This document shows, piece after piece, positions 15,842-24,363 of a stretch of 45,952 nucleotides of DNA. Below the pieces are notes generated by a model. It ran no database searches. It saw only the letters and a list, made by a program, of their open reading frames with translations, and was not told the DNA's origin. Made by a program: the position numbers and the translations under genes. Within the stretch, counting starts at the first letter, position 1. Every line of letters starts with the position of its first letter. The stretch comes from Bacillota bacterium (GTDB taxonomy: Bacteria > Bacillota > Sulfobacillia > Sulfobacillales > Sulfobacillaceae), in assembly GCA_021820965.1 (NCBI GenBank), contig JAKACZ010000037.1:1-45952 (forward strand). Direction: 5' to 3'.

Positions 15842-16624
15842 ATGGAAACACACTTAGTGGTGGACCGGCATGAAGACGGTGTGGTAGTGCTAACCCTTAA
15901 CCGTCCGGATTCTCTTAATGCCATCAACACCGAGTTGGGCCTTGGCTTGCAAGCCTCGTTACGTGAACTAGCAAAGGACAAACAGGTTCGTGTCCTGGTG
16001 ATAACTGGCCGCGGGCGAGCGTTTTGCGCGGGGGGCGATCTTAAGGAACGGCAGCATATGACCTATGAACAATGGACTCACCAACACCGGCTCTTTCAAG
16101 ATGTCTATCGTCAGATGCGTAGGTTCCCCAAGCCCGTCGTGGCGGCCGTCAACGGAATAGCCGTCGGTGGAGGTTTTGAGCTAGTGCTCAGCGCGGATTT
16201 CTCGTATGCGTCACCGAACGCCAAGTTTGGCTTTCCCGAGGTCATGCGCGGCATTATTCCCGGTGTGGGTGGAACCCAACTCATCGGTCGATTCGCCCCG
16301 CACGGCGTGGCGCTCGAACTGCTTATGACCGGTCGGACGATATCTGCGCAAGAAGCAGAACGACGCGGCCTCGTCAACTGGGTAATCGATGCCGACGCGC
16401 TCATGGCAACGACTCTGGACACAGCGACGATGATTGCCAAGAATTCGCCGTTTGCTGTGCGTCTGGCCAAAAAAGCATTACTTCTCGGAGGTGCAATGTC
16501 GCTTGAGGACGGCGTCGACATGGCGGTCGAGCTGTATAATCGCACGATCGTGCATCCGGATAGAGAAGAAGGCGTAAACGCATATAACGAGCGAAGGCAA
16601 CCGTATTTTCTAGACAGCGATTAA
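15842..16624 (+). CDS. Enoyl-CoA hydratase/isomerase (crotonase family)
   Basis: 260 aa. The oxyanion hole AFCAGGDLKE and the second part GIAVGGGFELVLSADF are present. Both catalytic glutamates of true hydratases are retained: Glu in GGGFE and Glu in FGFPEVMRGIIPGVGG. It should therefore hydrate an enoyl-CoA, plausibly the product of the acyl-CoA dehydrogenase encoded next, and give the 3-hydroxyacyl-CoA that the HMG-CoA-lyase-like enzyme cleaves. It lies 15 bp after the lyase gene and 12 bp before the dehydrogenase gene. Confidence 0.88.
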   Translation: METHLVVDRHEDGVVVLTLNRPDSLNAINTELGLGLQASLRELAKDKQVRVLVITGRGRAFCAGGDLKERQHMTYEQWTHQHRLFQDVYRQMRRFPKPVVAAVNGIAVGGGFELVLSADFSYASPNAKFGFPEVMRGIIPGVGGTQLIGRFAPHGVALELLMTGRTISAQEAERRGLVNWVIDADALMATTLDTATMIAKNSPFAVRLAKKALLLGGAMSLEDGVDMAVELYNRTIVHPDREEGVNAYNERRQPYFLDSD

Positions 16625-16636
16625 AGGAGCCCGACC

Positions 16637-17800
16637 ATGGACAAGATGCAGCTGGATTCACAGCTGGAGGACATTCGATTTGCTATAAGACAACTTTGTG
16701 GTCGGTTTGGCGAAGATTACTGGCATTCTATCGATATGTCTCGCGAATACCCGGATGAGTTTATCAAGGCCCTTACAGAGGACGGATGGCTCGCCATATT
16801 AATTCCCGAGGAGTACGGTGGCAGTGGACTCACCATACGTGAGGCAGCGGTGGTCCTTGAGGAAATTAACCGCTCGGGTGCCAACGGCACGACGGGGCAC
16901 GCGCAGATGTACACGATGGGTGCGGTTTTACGACACGGTTCCGAGGAACAGAAACAACGGTGGCTCCCCGCCATTGCATCCGGAAAGCTGCGCCTTCAGG
17001 CATTCGGCATTACCGAGCCCAGCGCGGGATCCGATACGACCAGCATTAGCACGACCGCGGAGCGTCAGGGCGATCATTACGTCGTACACGGCCAGAAGAT
17101 ATTTATCTCCCGTGTCCAGCATTCGGATTTGATGTTGCTTATCGCAAGGACCAGCCCTCGTGATCCTCGGGGTCGAAAAACGGATGGATTAACGCTGTTT
17201 TTGATGGACCTGAGGGCCCAAGAAGATCGGGTTAAAGTACGTCCAATTCACACGATGGTTAATCACGAGACTAACGAAGTTTTTTTCGATGGAGCTCTTA
17301 TTCCGGTTGAAAACCGAATCGGCGAAGAGGGCAAGGGGTTTCAATACTTATTAAGCGGGGTCAACGCGGAACGCATTCTCGTAGGCTCCGAGTGTTTGGG
17401 CGACGGGCGCTATTTTATCGATAAAGCCACCGAGTACGCGAAAAGTCGGCAGGTTTTTGGTCGGCCCATCGGTCAAAACCAAGGCGTACAATTTCCGATT
17501 GCCCAAGCCTTCATGGACCTTGAAGCGGCTACCCTGGTGCGAGACAAGGCGGCAATGCTTTATTCGGCGGGACAAAACTGCGGGCCCGAGGCCAACATGG
17601 CCAAGTACCTGGCTTCCGAGGCGTCGTGGAAAGCGGGAAATGTGGCAATGACGACATTTGGAGGGTATGGATTAGCAACGGATTACCATATTGAACGGAA
17701 GTTTCGTGAGGCACGCCTACCGTTAGTGGCCCCAGTCTCCAATAACCTGGTTTTAGCTTATGTCAGTGAGCACATTTTGGGCATGCCAAGGTCCTACTAA
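16637..17800 (+). CDS. Acyl-CoA dehydrogenase with relocated catalytic Glu
   Basis: 387 aa flavoprotein of usual length, with the FAD/substrate motifs FGITEPSAGSDTTSI and GQKIFISR. The usual catalytic Glu of the C-terminal IYEGT motif is absent: after FREARLP the sequence reads LVAPVSNN. A Glu is present in VNAERILVG, the place used by isovaleryl-CoA dehydrogenase and long-chain enzymes. This suggests a branched acyl-CoA substrate (inference). It would pass electrons to ETF, which is not encoded here. Product and context suggest oxidation before the hydratase and lyase steps. Confidence 0.87.
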   Translation: MDKMQLDSQLEDIRFAIRQLCGRFGEDYWHSIDMSREYPDEFIKALTEDGWLAILIPEEYGGSGLTIREAAVVLEEINRSGANGTTGHAQMYTMGAVLRHGSEEQKQRWLPAIASGKLRLQAFGITEPSAGSDTTSISTTAERQGDHYVVHGQKIFISRVQHSDLMLLIARTSPRDPRGRKTDGLTLFLMDLRAQEDRVKVRPIHTMVNHETNEVFFDGALIPVENRIGEEGKGFQYLLSGVNAERILVGSECLGDGRYFIDKATEYAKSRQVFGRPIGQNQGVQFPIAQAFMDLEAATLVRDKAAMLYSAGQNCGPEANMAKYLASEASWKAGNVAMTTFGGYGLATDYHIERKFREARLPLVAPVSNNLVLAYVSEHILGMPRSY

Positions 17801-17824
17801 ATCAGAAATAAGGGGCGATATTTC

Positions 17825-18925
17825 ATGAAGTGGCCTCTCGATGGCGTTAAAGTTGTTGATCTTACCCAAAACGTTGCTGGACCGTTTGCATCGTCGATTC
17901 TCGCCGACCTAGGCGCCGACGTGATTAAAATTGAGCCGCCGCAAGGCGACGCGACCCGAACGTGGGGCCCTCCATTTTGGTCGGGCGAATCCCCCGCATT
18001 TTTGGCGCTGAACCGCAATAAGCGGGGCGTGCGGTTGGACCTCAAACAGTCAGCCGACAAAACACGGCTTGCCTCCTTACTATCCGATACCGATGTTCTT
18101 CTGGTCAGTGGGCGCCCGGGGGCTATGCAGCGGCTAGGTCTTGGGTTTGACACGCTACACACTCACTATCCACGTCTGATTTATGGTGAAGTTACACCGT
18201 TCGGTCAGAGTGGCCCTTTAAAGGACCGGCCTGGTTACGATCCACTAATGCAAGCCATGGTCGGTATTATGAGTGTTAACACCGTACCTGGCGAGGAGCC
18301 GTCAAGAGTTGGCGTTTCTATAATCGATATGGGCTGCGCCCAATGGCTTGCTATCGGAGTCCTTAGTGCTCTTCGGGCCAGAGACCTTTCGGGCGAAGGA
18401 ATGCGTGTCACAGCGTCGTTGTTTGATACCGCTGTTGGGTGGATGACCTATCATCTAGCCTCTTACTGGGCTTCAGGGATAAGTCCCAGGGGCTGGGGTT
18501 CCGGCACTGCAATGATCGTACCGTATCAAGCGTTTCCGGTATCAGACGGATGGCTTGTCATTGCCGCAGGCAACGACCGCCTGTTTCGGGAGTTGGCACG
18601 GGTCCTTGACCGGCCCGAATGGATTACAGACGAGCGGTACTCTACCAATGCGGCGCGGGTAAGGAATCGTGAACCGTTAATCCAGTCCATTGCCGAACGG
18701 ACACGCACACGAACTCACTGGGAGTGGCAAGTAGTGCTGGATGCAGTCGGAATTCCGTCTGCCCCTGTCCAAACGGTAGAGGATGTGGCCCGCTCCGAAC
18801 AGTTGAAGACGAGCGGCATAATTCAACAATTAACCCACAACCGGATCTCGGACTTCCGTGCAGTTGGTCTTCCGTTGACCATGAATGGCATTCGACCTGC
18901 CATCCGGAAGCCACCTCCAGAATAG
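17825..18925 (+). CDS. CaiB/BaiF family CoA-transferase
   Basis: 366 aa type III CoA-transferase. The N-terminal GVKVVDLTQNVAGPF and LGADVIKIEPPQGD segments are standard; the catalytic Asp is in the RPGYDPLMQAMVG motif. Such enzymes move CoA from succinyl-CoA or another thioester to a carboxylic acid, so this is the probable activation step that feeds the dehydrogenase, hydratase and lyase of the operon. In human biochemistry the relative SUGCT acts on glutarate and HMG, which would suit the lyase here, but that is analogy only. It is slightly shorter than the usual 390-410 aa. Confidence 0.88.
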   Translation: MKWPLDGVKVVDLTQNVAGPFASSILADLGADVIKIEPPQGDATRTWGPPFWSGESPAFLALNRNKRGVRLDLKQSADKTRLASLLSDTDVLLVSGRPGAMQRLGLGFDTLHTHYPRLIYGEVTPFGQSGPLKDRPGYDPLMQAMVGIMSVNTVPGEEPSRVGVSIIDMGCAQWLAIGVLSALRARDLSGEGMRVTASLFDTAVGWMTYHLASYWASGISPRGWGSGTAMIVPYQAFPVSDGWLVIAAGNDRLFRELARVLDRPEWITDERYSTNAARVRNREPLIQSIAERTRTRTHWEWQVVLDAVGIPSAPVQTVEDVARSEQLKTSGIIQQLTHNRISDFRAVGLPLTMNGIRPAIRKPPPE

Positions 18926-18953
18926 TGGGGAGTACGCGAAGGGGGAGTTTGCG

Positions 18954-20072
18954 ATGGAATGGCAAGAAAAGGTCGTGCAATACCGTCGAGAGTTGCATGC
19001 GATTCCCGAACTGGGATTTTCCGAATACAAGACCCGTGAGTACCTATGGTGTCGTCTGGCCGATCTCGGGTTGAGCCCCAAAGCCATTGGCGAAACCGGG
19101 ATCATCGTCGATATTCCGGGTAGACGTCCAGGGAAGACCGTAGCTCTAAGGGCGGATATGGACGCACTACCATTGACCGAGGAAACAGGATTGCCGTTTG
19201 CTTCGCGGCATGAGGGGATCATGCATGCCTGTGGGCATGATGCACACATGGCAATGCTGCTTGCGTTAGCCGAACGGCTTACCAAGGAGCCCGACTTCGC
19301 GGGGCACGTTCGTCTGCTATTTCAGCCTGCCGAGGAACGTCCGCCAGGTGGTGCATTGCAATTGATCCAGGGTGAGGCGCTCGATGGGGTTGATGAAGTG
19401 TATGGGTTACATGTATGGGCCGGTCTGCCGGTGGGTACGGTGGGCCTACGACCCGGCCCCATGATGGCCAATTCGGACCGATTCACGGTCCATATTCGAG
19501 GTAAGGGAGGACATGGATCACAACCTCAGAGAACGAAGGACGCGGTACTCATTGCTGCCCAAATCGTCCTCAATTTGCAAACAATCGTGGCCCGCCGCGT
19601 ACCACCTGTTGACCCCGTGGTTGTGACCTGCGGCACCATTCAAGGCGGAAACAATTACAATATCATCACGGAAACAGCGGACATTACTGGAACAGTGAGA
19701 ACATTTTCGACCAGGGTTCAGGATTTTGTCGCACAAGAGATTAATCGGGTTGCCCAAAGGACCGCCGCTGTTTACGATGCTGAGGCCAATGTCGTGTTCG
19801 AGAAGTGTTTTCCTGCGGTTATCAATCATGAGCGCGAGACGGCAGGGTGGGCAGCAAAAGTAGGGGATGTTGTCGACGTTCAAGAACCCGAACCCGATAT
19901 GGGTGGGGAGGACTTCGCATACTACCTTCAGCATAGAGCAGGTGCCTTTTTGTTTCTGGGTGCAGCACAGGACGCGGGCGAGACGCCGCCGCATCATTCC
20001 CCGCATTTTCTTGTAAATGAAAGGGCGCTTCCTTTGGGTGTCGAAGTCTTGTACCGAATCTTTGCCAGTTGA
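18954..20072 (+). CDS. M20-family (M20D) amidohydrolase
   Basis: 372 aa zinc or manganese-dependent hydrolase of N-acyl amino acids or similar amides. Ligand motifs are complete: MDALPL, HACGHDAHMAMLL, the Glu pair in AEERPPGG, GGEDFAYY and the late His in PHHSPHF. ATG 18954 with GAAGGGGG upstream gives the normal N-terminus; the frame stays open further upstream only through overlap with the CoA-transferase gene. In this operon it may deacylate or decarbamoylate the ring-opened product or a conjugated form of the substrate. It is the last gene; a dead insertion element begins just after its stop. Confidence 0.85.
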   Translation: MEWQEKVVQYRRELHAIPELGFSEYKTREYLWCRLADLGLSPKAIGETGIIVDIPGRRPGKTVALRADMDALPLTEETGLPFASRHEGIMHACGHDAHMAMLLALAERLTKEPDFAGHVRLLFQPAEERPPGGALQLIQGEALDGVDEVYGLHVWAGLPVGTVGLRPGPMMANSDRFTVHIRGKGGHGSQPQRTKDAVLIAAQIVLNLQTIVARRVPPVDPVVVTCGTIQGGNNYNIITETADITGTVRTFSTRVQDFVAQEINRVAQRTAAVYDAEANVVFEKCFPAVINHERETAGWAAKVGDVVDVQEPEPDMGGEDFAYYLQHRAGAFLFLGAAQDAGETPPHHSPHFLVNERALPLGVEVLYRIFAS

Positions 20073-21690
20073 AGTTTCTTGCCAGGAGCGGTCAGCAACC
20101 GTGAAGCGGCCGACGCTGGTACACCAGGCCGATGAAGCCCCACACGTAGCGTCGCCGGTGCGGGTCAAGTAGACGTGGTCCAGACAGTGCGCCCGCCGCC
20201 GGGTTCCGTCAGCCGCCTGCCAATGAATGATTTGAATGGGGGTCACGATTTCCTTGAGACGTTTGGTCGTGGGTGCCGGCTGCGATGCCCCATTGGGGCA
20301 GGGCAACGTGATGCCGAGCCGCTCGTGATTCTGCCGCATCACCGCTTGCATACAGCGCCATAACAGGAGCGCCATGACATAGACATAGGCGGTGATTTTC
20401 TTGGTGCCCTTGAGGAACAGGGGGGCGACAGCTAACGGACCTTTCAATAGCGCGTTGTCTTGCTCCACCACAAATTGTGTCTTATAGCCTTCCAAGAGGG
20501 CCCGCGCCGACCGGCGCGGATCATTCGAGACGAGAATGAACGTGCTGCGCCGGAACCGTTCAACCTCGAGCCGCTCGGTCGCCTGCGCTCCTCGGGTGAC
20601 AACCACCATCCACGCCGGATCACCGTCCGCCGCCGACGATTCGACCACCTCGCCCGTCACCAGCCAGGCCGCTTGACGCACGCGCTTGGTAGCACACCAG
20701 GTGTCCCACGCGGCTTGGGCGTCGGCGCGACAGGCAAAGCGTCGCTGTTCCCACTGTTGCGCGGCGTGGTCGATCCACGCCGCATCATCGGTCACGCGGT
20801 CTTCTTCTTGATGGAGCGCTTTGGCCTGGAGCGCGGAGGAATGCACCACCAGGAGGCGCACGTCCCGTTCGAGGCCAAAGGTATTGGGGACGCGGGACAC
20901 AAAGTTAATCCCGTAGTCACAGAGGTCGGCGACGGTGTTGTGGGACACGAGCTTGGAGTTCGCCACAAACAGGGTCTGGGCGCGGATGTCGGCCGCCAAG
21001 GTCCGACCCTGGCTGAGTAAGGCCTCCCGACTCCATGTCGGATCATCCATATTCCCATCACAGACATCAACAGCGATGGGGATGCCATCGGCCCGGGTCG
21101 TGACCCCCGCGACCAATTGCTTGCATTCCGGGTGGCCGTCCTTGTTGTAGCCGTATGTCGGAATACTGCCCTCATTTTGGCCGGGATACTGACCATAGAG
21201 CGTCACGGTGGTGGTATCGAGATGCGTGGTGTCCCGGGACGGGAGGCCCAGCCGTTCCACCGCTTGCTGACTTAGTCCGGCAAAGGTTTGCCCCACCTGC
21301 GACTCAAACAACGTCAGCAGCGCGCGGCCGATCGCGTCATCATTAAAATCGTCGGGTTGGCGCTCCGCGCCAAACAAAACGGCGCAATCCAAATCGGCGT
21401 AAAATTCTTCGAGCCGATACCAGGCCATCGGATCGACCAAGCAGCCGATGATGAGGGCTAAGAGGCGCACGCCCGGCGAGACCTTACATTGCTTCGGATC
21501 CCAGGCCACATGGGCATTCACCTAGTCCACAAGTCCAATCCGCTCCGCCATATCCGCAGCGACCACGGCAAATCCCATGCGGTACCCCGGTAAAAACTCC
21601 GGCGCCTCTGGCGCCCGGGGCTGGGTGTCTTATTGTGCCATACCCCCTATTTCGCCAGGGCACCGGGAAAATCCTTTGGCCAGGGCCCTC
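20073..21690. mobile_element. Dead IS1634-type insertion element
   Basis: The stretch between the M20 gene and the module C stub is occupied by one transposase gene on the minus strand and its short flanks. I could not identify matching terminal inverted repeats or a target duplication by eye, so the ends are approximate. The left end lies within about 20 bp of the M20 stop codon, so insertion may have removed the operon's own terminator. Confidence 0.6.
20092..21641 (-). pseudogene. IS1634-family transposase, inactivated
   Basis: A DDE transposase of about 515 codons. Homology begins upstream of the longest open frame: the sequence before it reads FAVVAADMAERIGLVD, then a TAG at 21522-21524, then VNAHVAWDPKQCK. 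A second in-frame stop (TAA, 21630-21632) follows an ATG at 21641. The first catalytic Asp is in HLDTTT and the Glu in VVEQDN, but the second Asp is Asn (FVANSK, codon at 20958-20960). Near 20145-20160 the frame slips: the expected end YVWGFIGLVYQRRPLHGC and its stop (20092-20094) are in another frame. Without this slip the reading would not run on antisense through the M20 gene. The gene is dead by at least three lesions. Confidence 0.8.
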
Positions 21691-21793
21691 ACCCACAAAT
21701 TTTTTTGGAGACGTGAGACTCTGGATGGCGGCGTGAGAACGGACCGAATAATGGGCGCGCCAGCACGTCAGGACCAACCACTCGCGGGCCTTC
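21691..21793 (-). other. Unassigned junction sequence
   Basis: Between the dead element and the module C stub, the minus strand keeps an open frame (DEKAREWLVLTCWRAHYS and onward to SLTSPKKF) that I cannot assign. It may belong to another insertion sequence that cut the downstream gene. Confidence 0.3.
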
Positions 21794-21895
21794 TCATCCA
21801 GGGGTGCGAAATACGAGTTTAATCTCGAGCATCGACGCGAGCGTCGCGTCCCAGTGGGTCTGAATGCGCTCCTGCGGCACGCGGTACTCCAACAT
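21794..21895 (-). pseudogene. 5' stub of a probable acetamidase/formamidase
   Basis: Directly after the ureohydrolase stop (TGAGATG) a minus-strand frame of 33 codons begins MLEYRVPQERIQTHWDATL and continues ASMLEIK. This matches the N-terminal pattern of acetamidase/formamidase proteins (xVPxxxxxxxWDxxLxPxLxI, normally followed by a GDTV motif). Just there the sequence changes to VFRTPG and a stop, so the rest of the gene, normally about 300 codons, is lost. The break coincides with a 14-bp sequence (CAGGGGTGCGAAAT, 21799-21812) found inverted at 45831-45844, probably the end of a mobile element. The assignment rests on about 25 residues. Confidence 0.45.
21799..21812 (-). repeat. 14-bp sequence shared with 45831-45844
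   Basis: CAGGGGTGCGAAAT on the plus strand here is the exact reverse complement of ATTTCGCACCCCTG at 45831-45844. It lies where the acetamidase/formamidase stub stops matching its family, as expected for the end of an insertion sequence. A 14-bp match in 46 kb is unlikely by chance, but I have not identified the element. Confidence 0.45.
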
Positions 21896-21896
21896 C

Positions 21897-22874
21897 TCAG
21901 CGCCCCCGGAAAGCGTGGATTCCGTGGTCCGTGTTTTTCGCCATCACCGAGAGCGCTTCATAAAAGAGGTTGGCTGCCAAAAGGGAGGTCGTCGCGCCCG
22001 GTGCGTCATACGGCGGGGCGACTTCGACGATGTCAATGCCGACCAGGCGATGGCCCTGAAGCTGCCGAATGCATTCCATGGCGTCCCACGATGTTAACCC
22101 CCCCACTTCCGGTGTGCCGGTCGCCATGGCGAAAGCAGGATCGACGACGTCAATGTCCCATGACACATAGAGCGGCTCGTTGGCGGGGATGGCGTCCAAA
22201 ATCGTGCTCATGACGGCTTTCACGCCGTGCATGTGAAATTCCGCGATGGTTTGCAGGGTGATGTTGTGATCGCGGGGAAACTGCAGATCCTCGGGTGAGA
22301 ACTGCGGCCCGCGGATGCCCGCCTGAGCTACATGGCCGAGCAGATTTTCCTCAAGCGCCCGACGCAGCCAAGTGCCGTGGGTATACTTTTGGCCCCAATA
22401 CGCGTCCCAAAAGTCAAAGTGCGAATCAAAGTGAATTAGGTTGACCGGTCCGTGGACGCGGCGCATTTCCCGGAGAGCCGGGAGTGTGATGGAGTGGTCT
22501 CCTCCGCAAATGAGTGGGATAGTGCCGTTGTCCAAAATGGGGCCTAGCGTGTGCGAAATCGACTCGGCCGTGCGGTCAAACGATCCGGGAATGATGTCCA
22601 CGTCCCCGTAGTCCACCACATTGAAGGTGGCGTACGGCTCAACATCGACAAACATGTTGTAAGGGCGCAGCAGCCGTGAGTTTTCACGCACGGCTGCCGG
22701 GCCCATCCTGGCCCCGCTGCGGAACGTCGTGCCGTCATCGAACGGCATGCCCACAAAGGCAACATCGATATCCGTCAGATCCCGCTCATAGGGAAGGCGG
22801 GCGTACGTGCTAATCTGCGTGAAGCGTGGCGAAACCAAGGCGTCCAAGGGACGAATGTCACGTCGTGACGGCAT
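21897..22874 (-). CDS. Agmatinase/arginase-family ureohydrolase
   Basis: 325 aa binuclear manganese enzyme that splits a guanidino compound into urea and an amine. Metal motifs are GGDHS, HFDSHFDFWD (family usual: HFDAHxDxxD) and SWDIDVVDPAF. The segment after the last reads MATGTPEVGG where most members have APGTGTPEPGG, and YTHGTWLRRA replaces the usual SHGTPFRRA, so the substrate may not be agmatine; guanidinobutyrate, guanidinopropionate and guanidine hydrolases share the fold. With an APC permease and an omega-aminotransferase upstream, hydrolysis of a guanidino acid followed by transamination of the amine is plausible. GAGGAG precedes ATG 22874. Confidence 0.85.
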   Translation of the reverse strand: MPSRRDIRPLDALVSPRFTQISTYARLPYERDLTDIDVAFVGMPFDDGTTFRSGARMGPAAVRENSRLLRPYNMFVDVEPYATFNVVDYGDVDIIPGSFDRTAESISHTLGPILDNGTIPLICGGDHSITLPALREMRRVHGPVNLIHFDSHFDFWDAYWGQKYTHGTWLRRALEENLLGHVAQAGIRGPQFSPEDLQFPRDHNITLQTIAEFHMHGVKAVMSTILDAIPANEPLYVSWDIDVVDPAFAMATGTPEVGGLTSWDAMECIRQLQGHRLVGIDIVEVAPPYDAPGATTSLLAANLFYEALSVMAKNTDHGIHAFRGR

Positions 22875-22887
22875 GTTATCTCACTCC

Positions 22888-24342
22888 TCATTCTGCGATA
22901 TCTTCTTCCAGTCCAAGTGAGCCAAAGGCGTACTCCACCTTGTCGTTGCGCTCGCGGCGCTGGGAGACGATTCGATATTGAATCGCGCCAGCCACCAAGA
23001 GTGCGATGCTGAACAGAGCTGGGTAGATGAATGGGACACTGATAGGGAAGAACGTGTAGAAAATTCCCAGCACAATCGTGGCCAACGACACAATGGGCAG
23101 TACGACGTGGACAAACCAGCGCATTTTGGGCTGCTTGCGGTAATAGGCGGGAAGGCTGATATTACCCAGAATGTGGCCCAAAAACTCTCCCATGGTCGCC
23201 AACAGAATCAAGACAATGTAGCCGGTGCTGGGTCCCCAGATGGCCGCGGCCACGATTCCGAATACGGCGGCCGTGACGCCAATCCAGATGACTGCGGTGC
23301 TCGGAGTCAGGTACTTGGGATGGGTACGCCCAAACACCGATGGCAAGAGGTTGGCCTGCCCCATCGTCATCAACAGACGGCTGACCACAATGCTTGCAGC
23401 CATGTTGACGCCGACGAGGCTGTTGATGACAAAGAGCGACAAGATCAGTTCGGGCACTTGGCCGAGATACCGCTGCACCACCGTGAGACCCGGAATGGTC
23501 GCGGACGCGAAGTTGCCCATGTTGTGGTAGCCCCAGCCGATGGTAAATGAGTAGGAAACCAAGACGAAAAGCGCGGTCACCAAGACTGTGGCCCAAATCA
23601 GGGCGCGGCGGATGGTAGCTTGGGGAGCCTTGGATTCCCGTCCCAGATACACGGTTGCAGTTGATCCCGACATACCAAACGCAGCCACCAAGAGACCAAT
23701 GGAAAATCCGCCAAAACCGCCCGATGCAAGGTGCGGGTTATACACAGCCAGGGTGTTGTGCGGACCCACCGACACAATGATGACCACGCTGATGATAACC
23801 AGCAACAAAATCTCGGCAATAGCCACGAAGATCGCGTAGTTGAGCGATGTCTTAATGCCGAGGTACGTCAACAGCGTGGAGGGGATGAGAATCAGGACGG
23901 ACAGGGGTATCCAAAGCCAACTGGCTGGATGGGCGATACCGATCGCCGGGAGCAGCGAAGACACCATGATCCCGAAAAAGAGGGCATTGGCGGGAATCAG
24001 CGCGATATAATACACCGCGTAGGACAGCGCGGCCAGATATCCCCAGAGCGCGCCGACGCCCTTGGTGACGAAGTACGCAACACCACTCGCGCTGGCCAGC
24101 CGCTTGCTGAACTGAAACGGGGTGTTGATCCACAGTACGACGACGATGATTCCGAGAAGGTAGGCCAACGGCAACGCACCCAACGCATAGGTGGCGGCCG
24201 CGGTCATGGCCACGGTGGTGGCGGCAAGTGGACCGTTGGCGATGAGGCCCTGTGCAAAAACCTGAAAGAATCCGACCGAGTTGTCGGCTAGCCCTGCCGA
24301 CGAGGGCGCACGCGCTTCTTTGGTTGCCATAACGCGTTTCAT
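22888..24342 (-). CDS. APC-superfamily amino acid/polyamine permease
   Basis: 484 aa with about 12 membrane segments and the amino acid-polyamine-organocation layout. The first helix region reads GPLAATTVAMTAAATYALG, and conserved loops such as GWGYHNM and GRESKAPQATIRRAL (the consensus ExkxpxrtipxA loop) are present. It probably imports the guanidino compound or amine used by the flanking enzymes. ATG 24342 directly abuts AAGGAAGG, which is too close, whereas ATG 24330 lies 12 bp away; the start is therefore uncertain by four residues. It lies between the ureohydrolase and aminotransferase genes with gaps of 13 and 21 bp. Confidence 0.85.
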   Translation of the reverse strand: MKRVMATKEARAPSSAGLADNSVGFFQVFAQGLIANGPLAATTVAMTAAATYALGALPLAYLLGIIVVVLWINTPFQFSKRLASASGVAYFVTKGVGALWGYLAALSYAVYYIALIPANALFFGIMVSSLLPAIGIAHPASWLWIPLSVLILIPSTLLTYLGIKTSLNYAIFVAIAEILLLVIISVVIIVSVGPHNTLAVYNPHLASGGFGGFSIGLLVAAFGMSGSTATVYLGRESKAPQATIRRALIWATVLVTALFVLVSYSFTIGWGYHNMGNFASATIPGLTVVQRYLGQVPELILSLFVINSLVGVNMAASIVVSRLLMTMGQANLLPSVFGRTHPKYLTPSTAVIWIGVTAAVFGIVAAAIWGPSTGYIVLILLATMGEFLGHILGNISLPAYYRKQPKMRWFVHVVLPIVSLATIVLGIFYTFFPISVPFIYPALFSIALLVAGAIQYRIVSQRRERNDKVEYAFGSLGLEEDIAE

Positions 24343-24363
24343 CCTTCCTTTGTACGGGCCATG

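Noticed and set aside
19518..20091. The transposase frame continues antisense through the M20 gene, giving an apparent 667-residue protein.
   Set aside because: The natural transposase end lies in another frame at 20092. The extension opens only because of a frameshift and covers a well-supported gene on the other strand.
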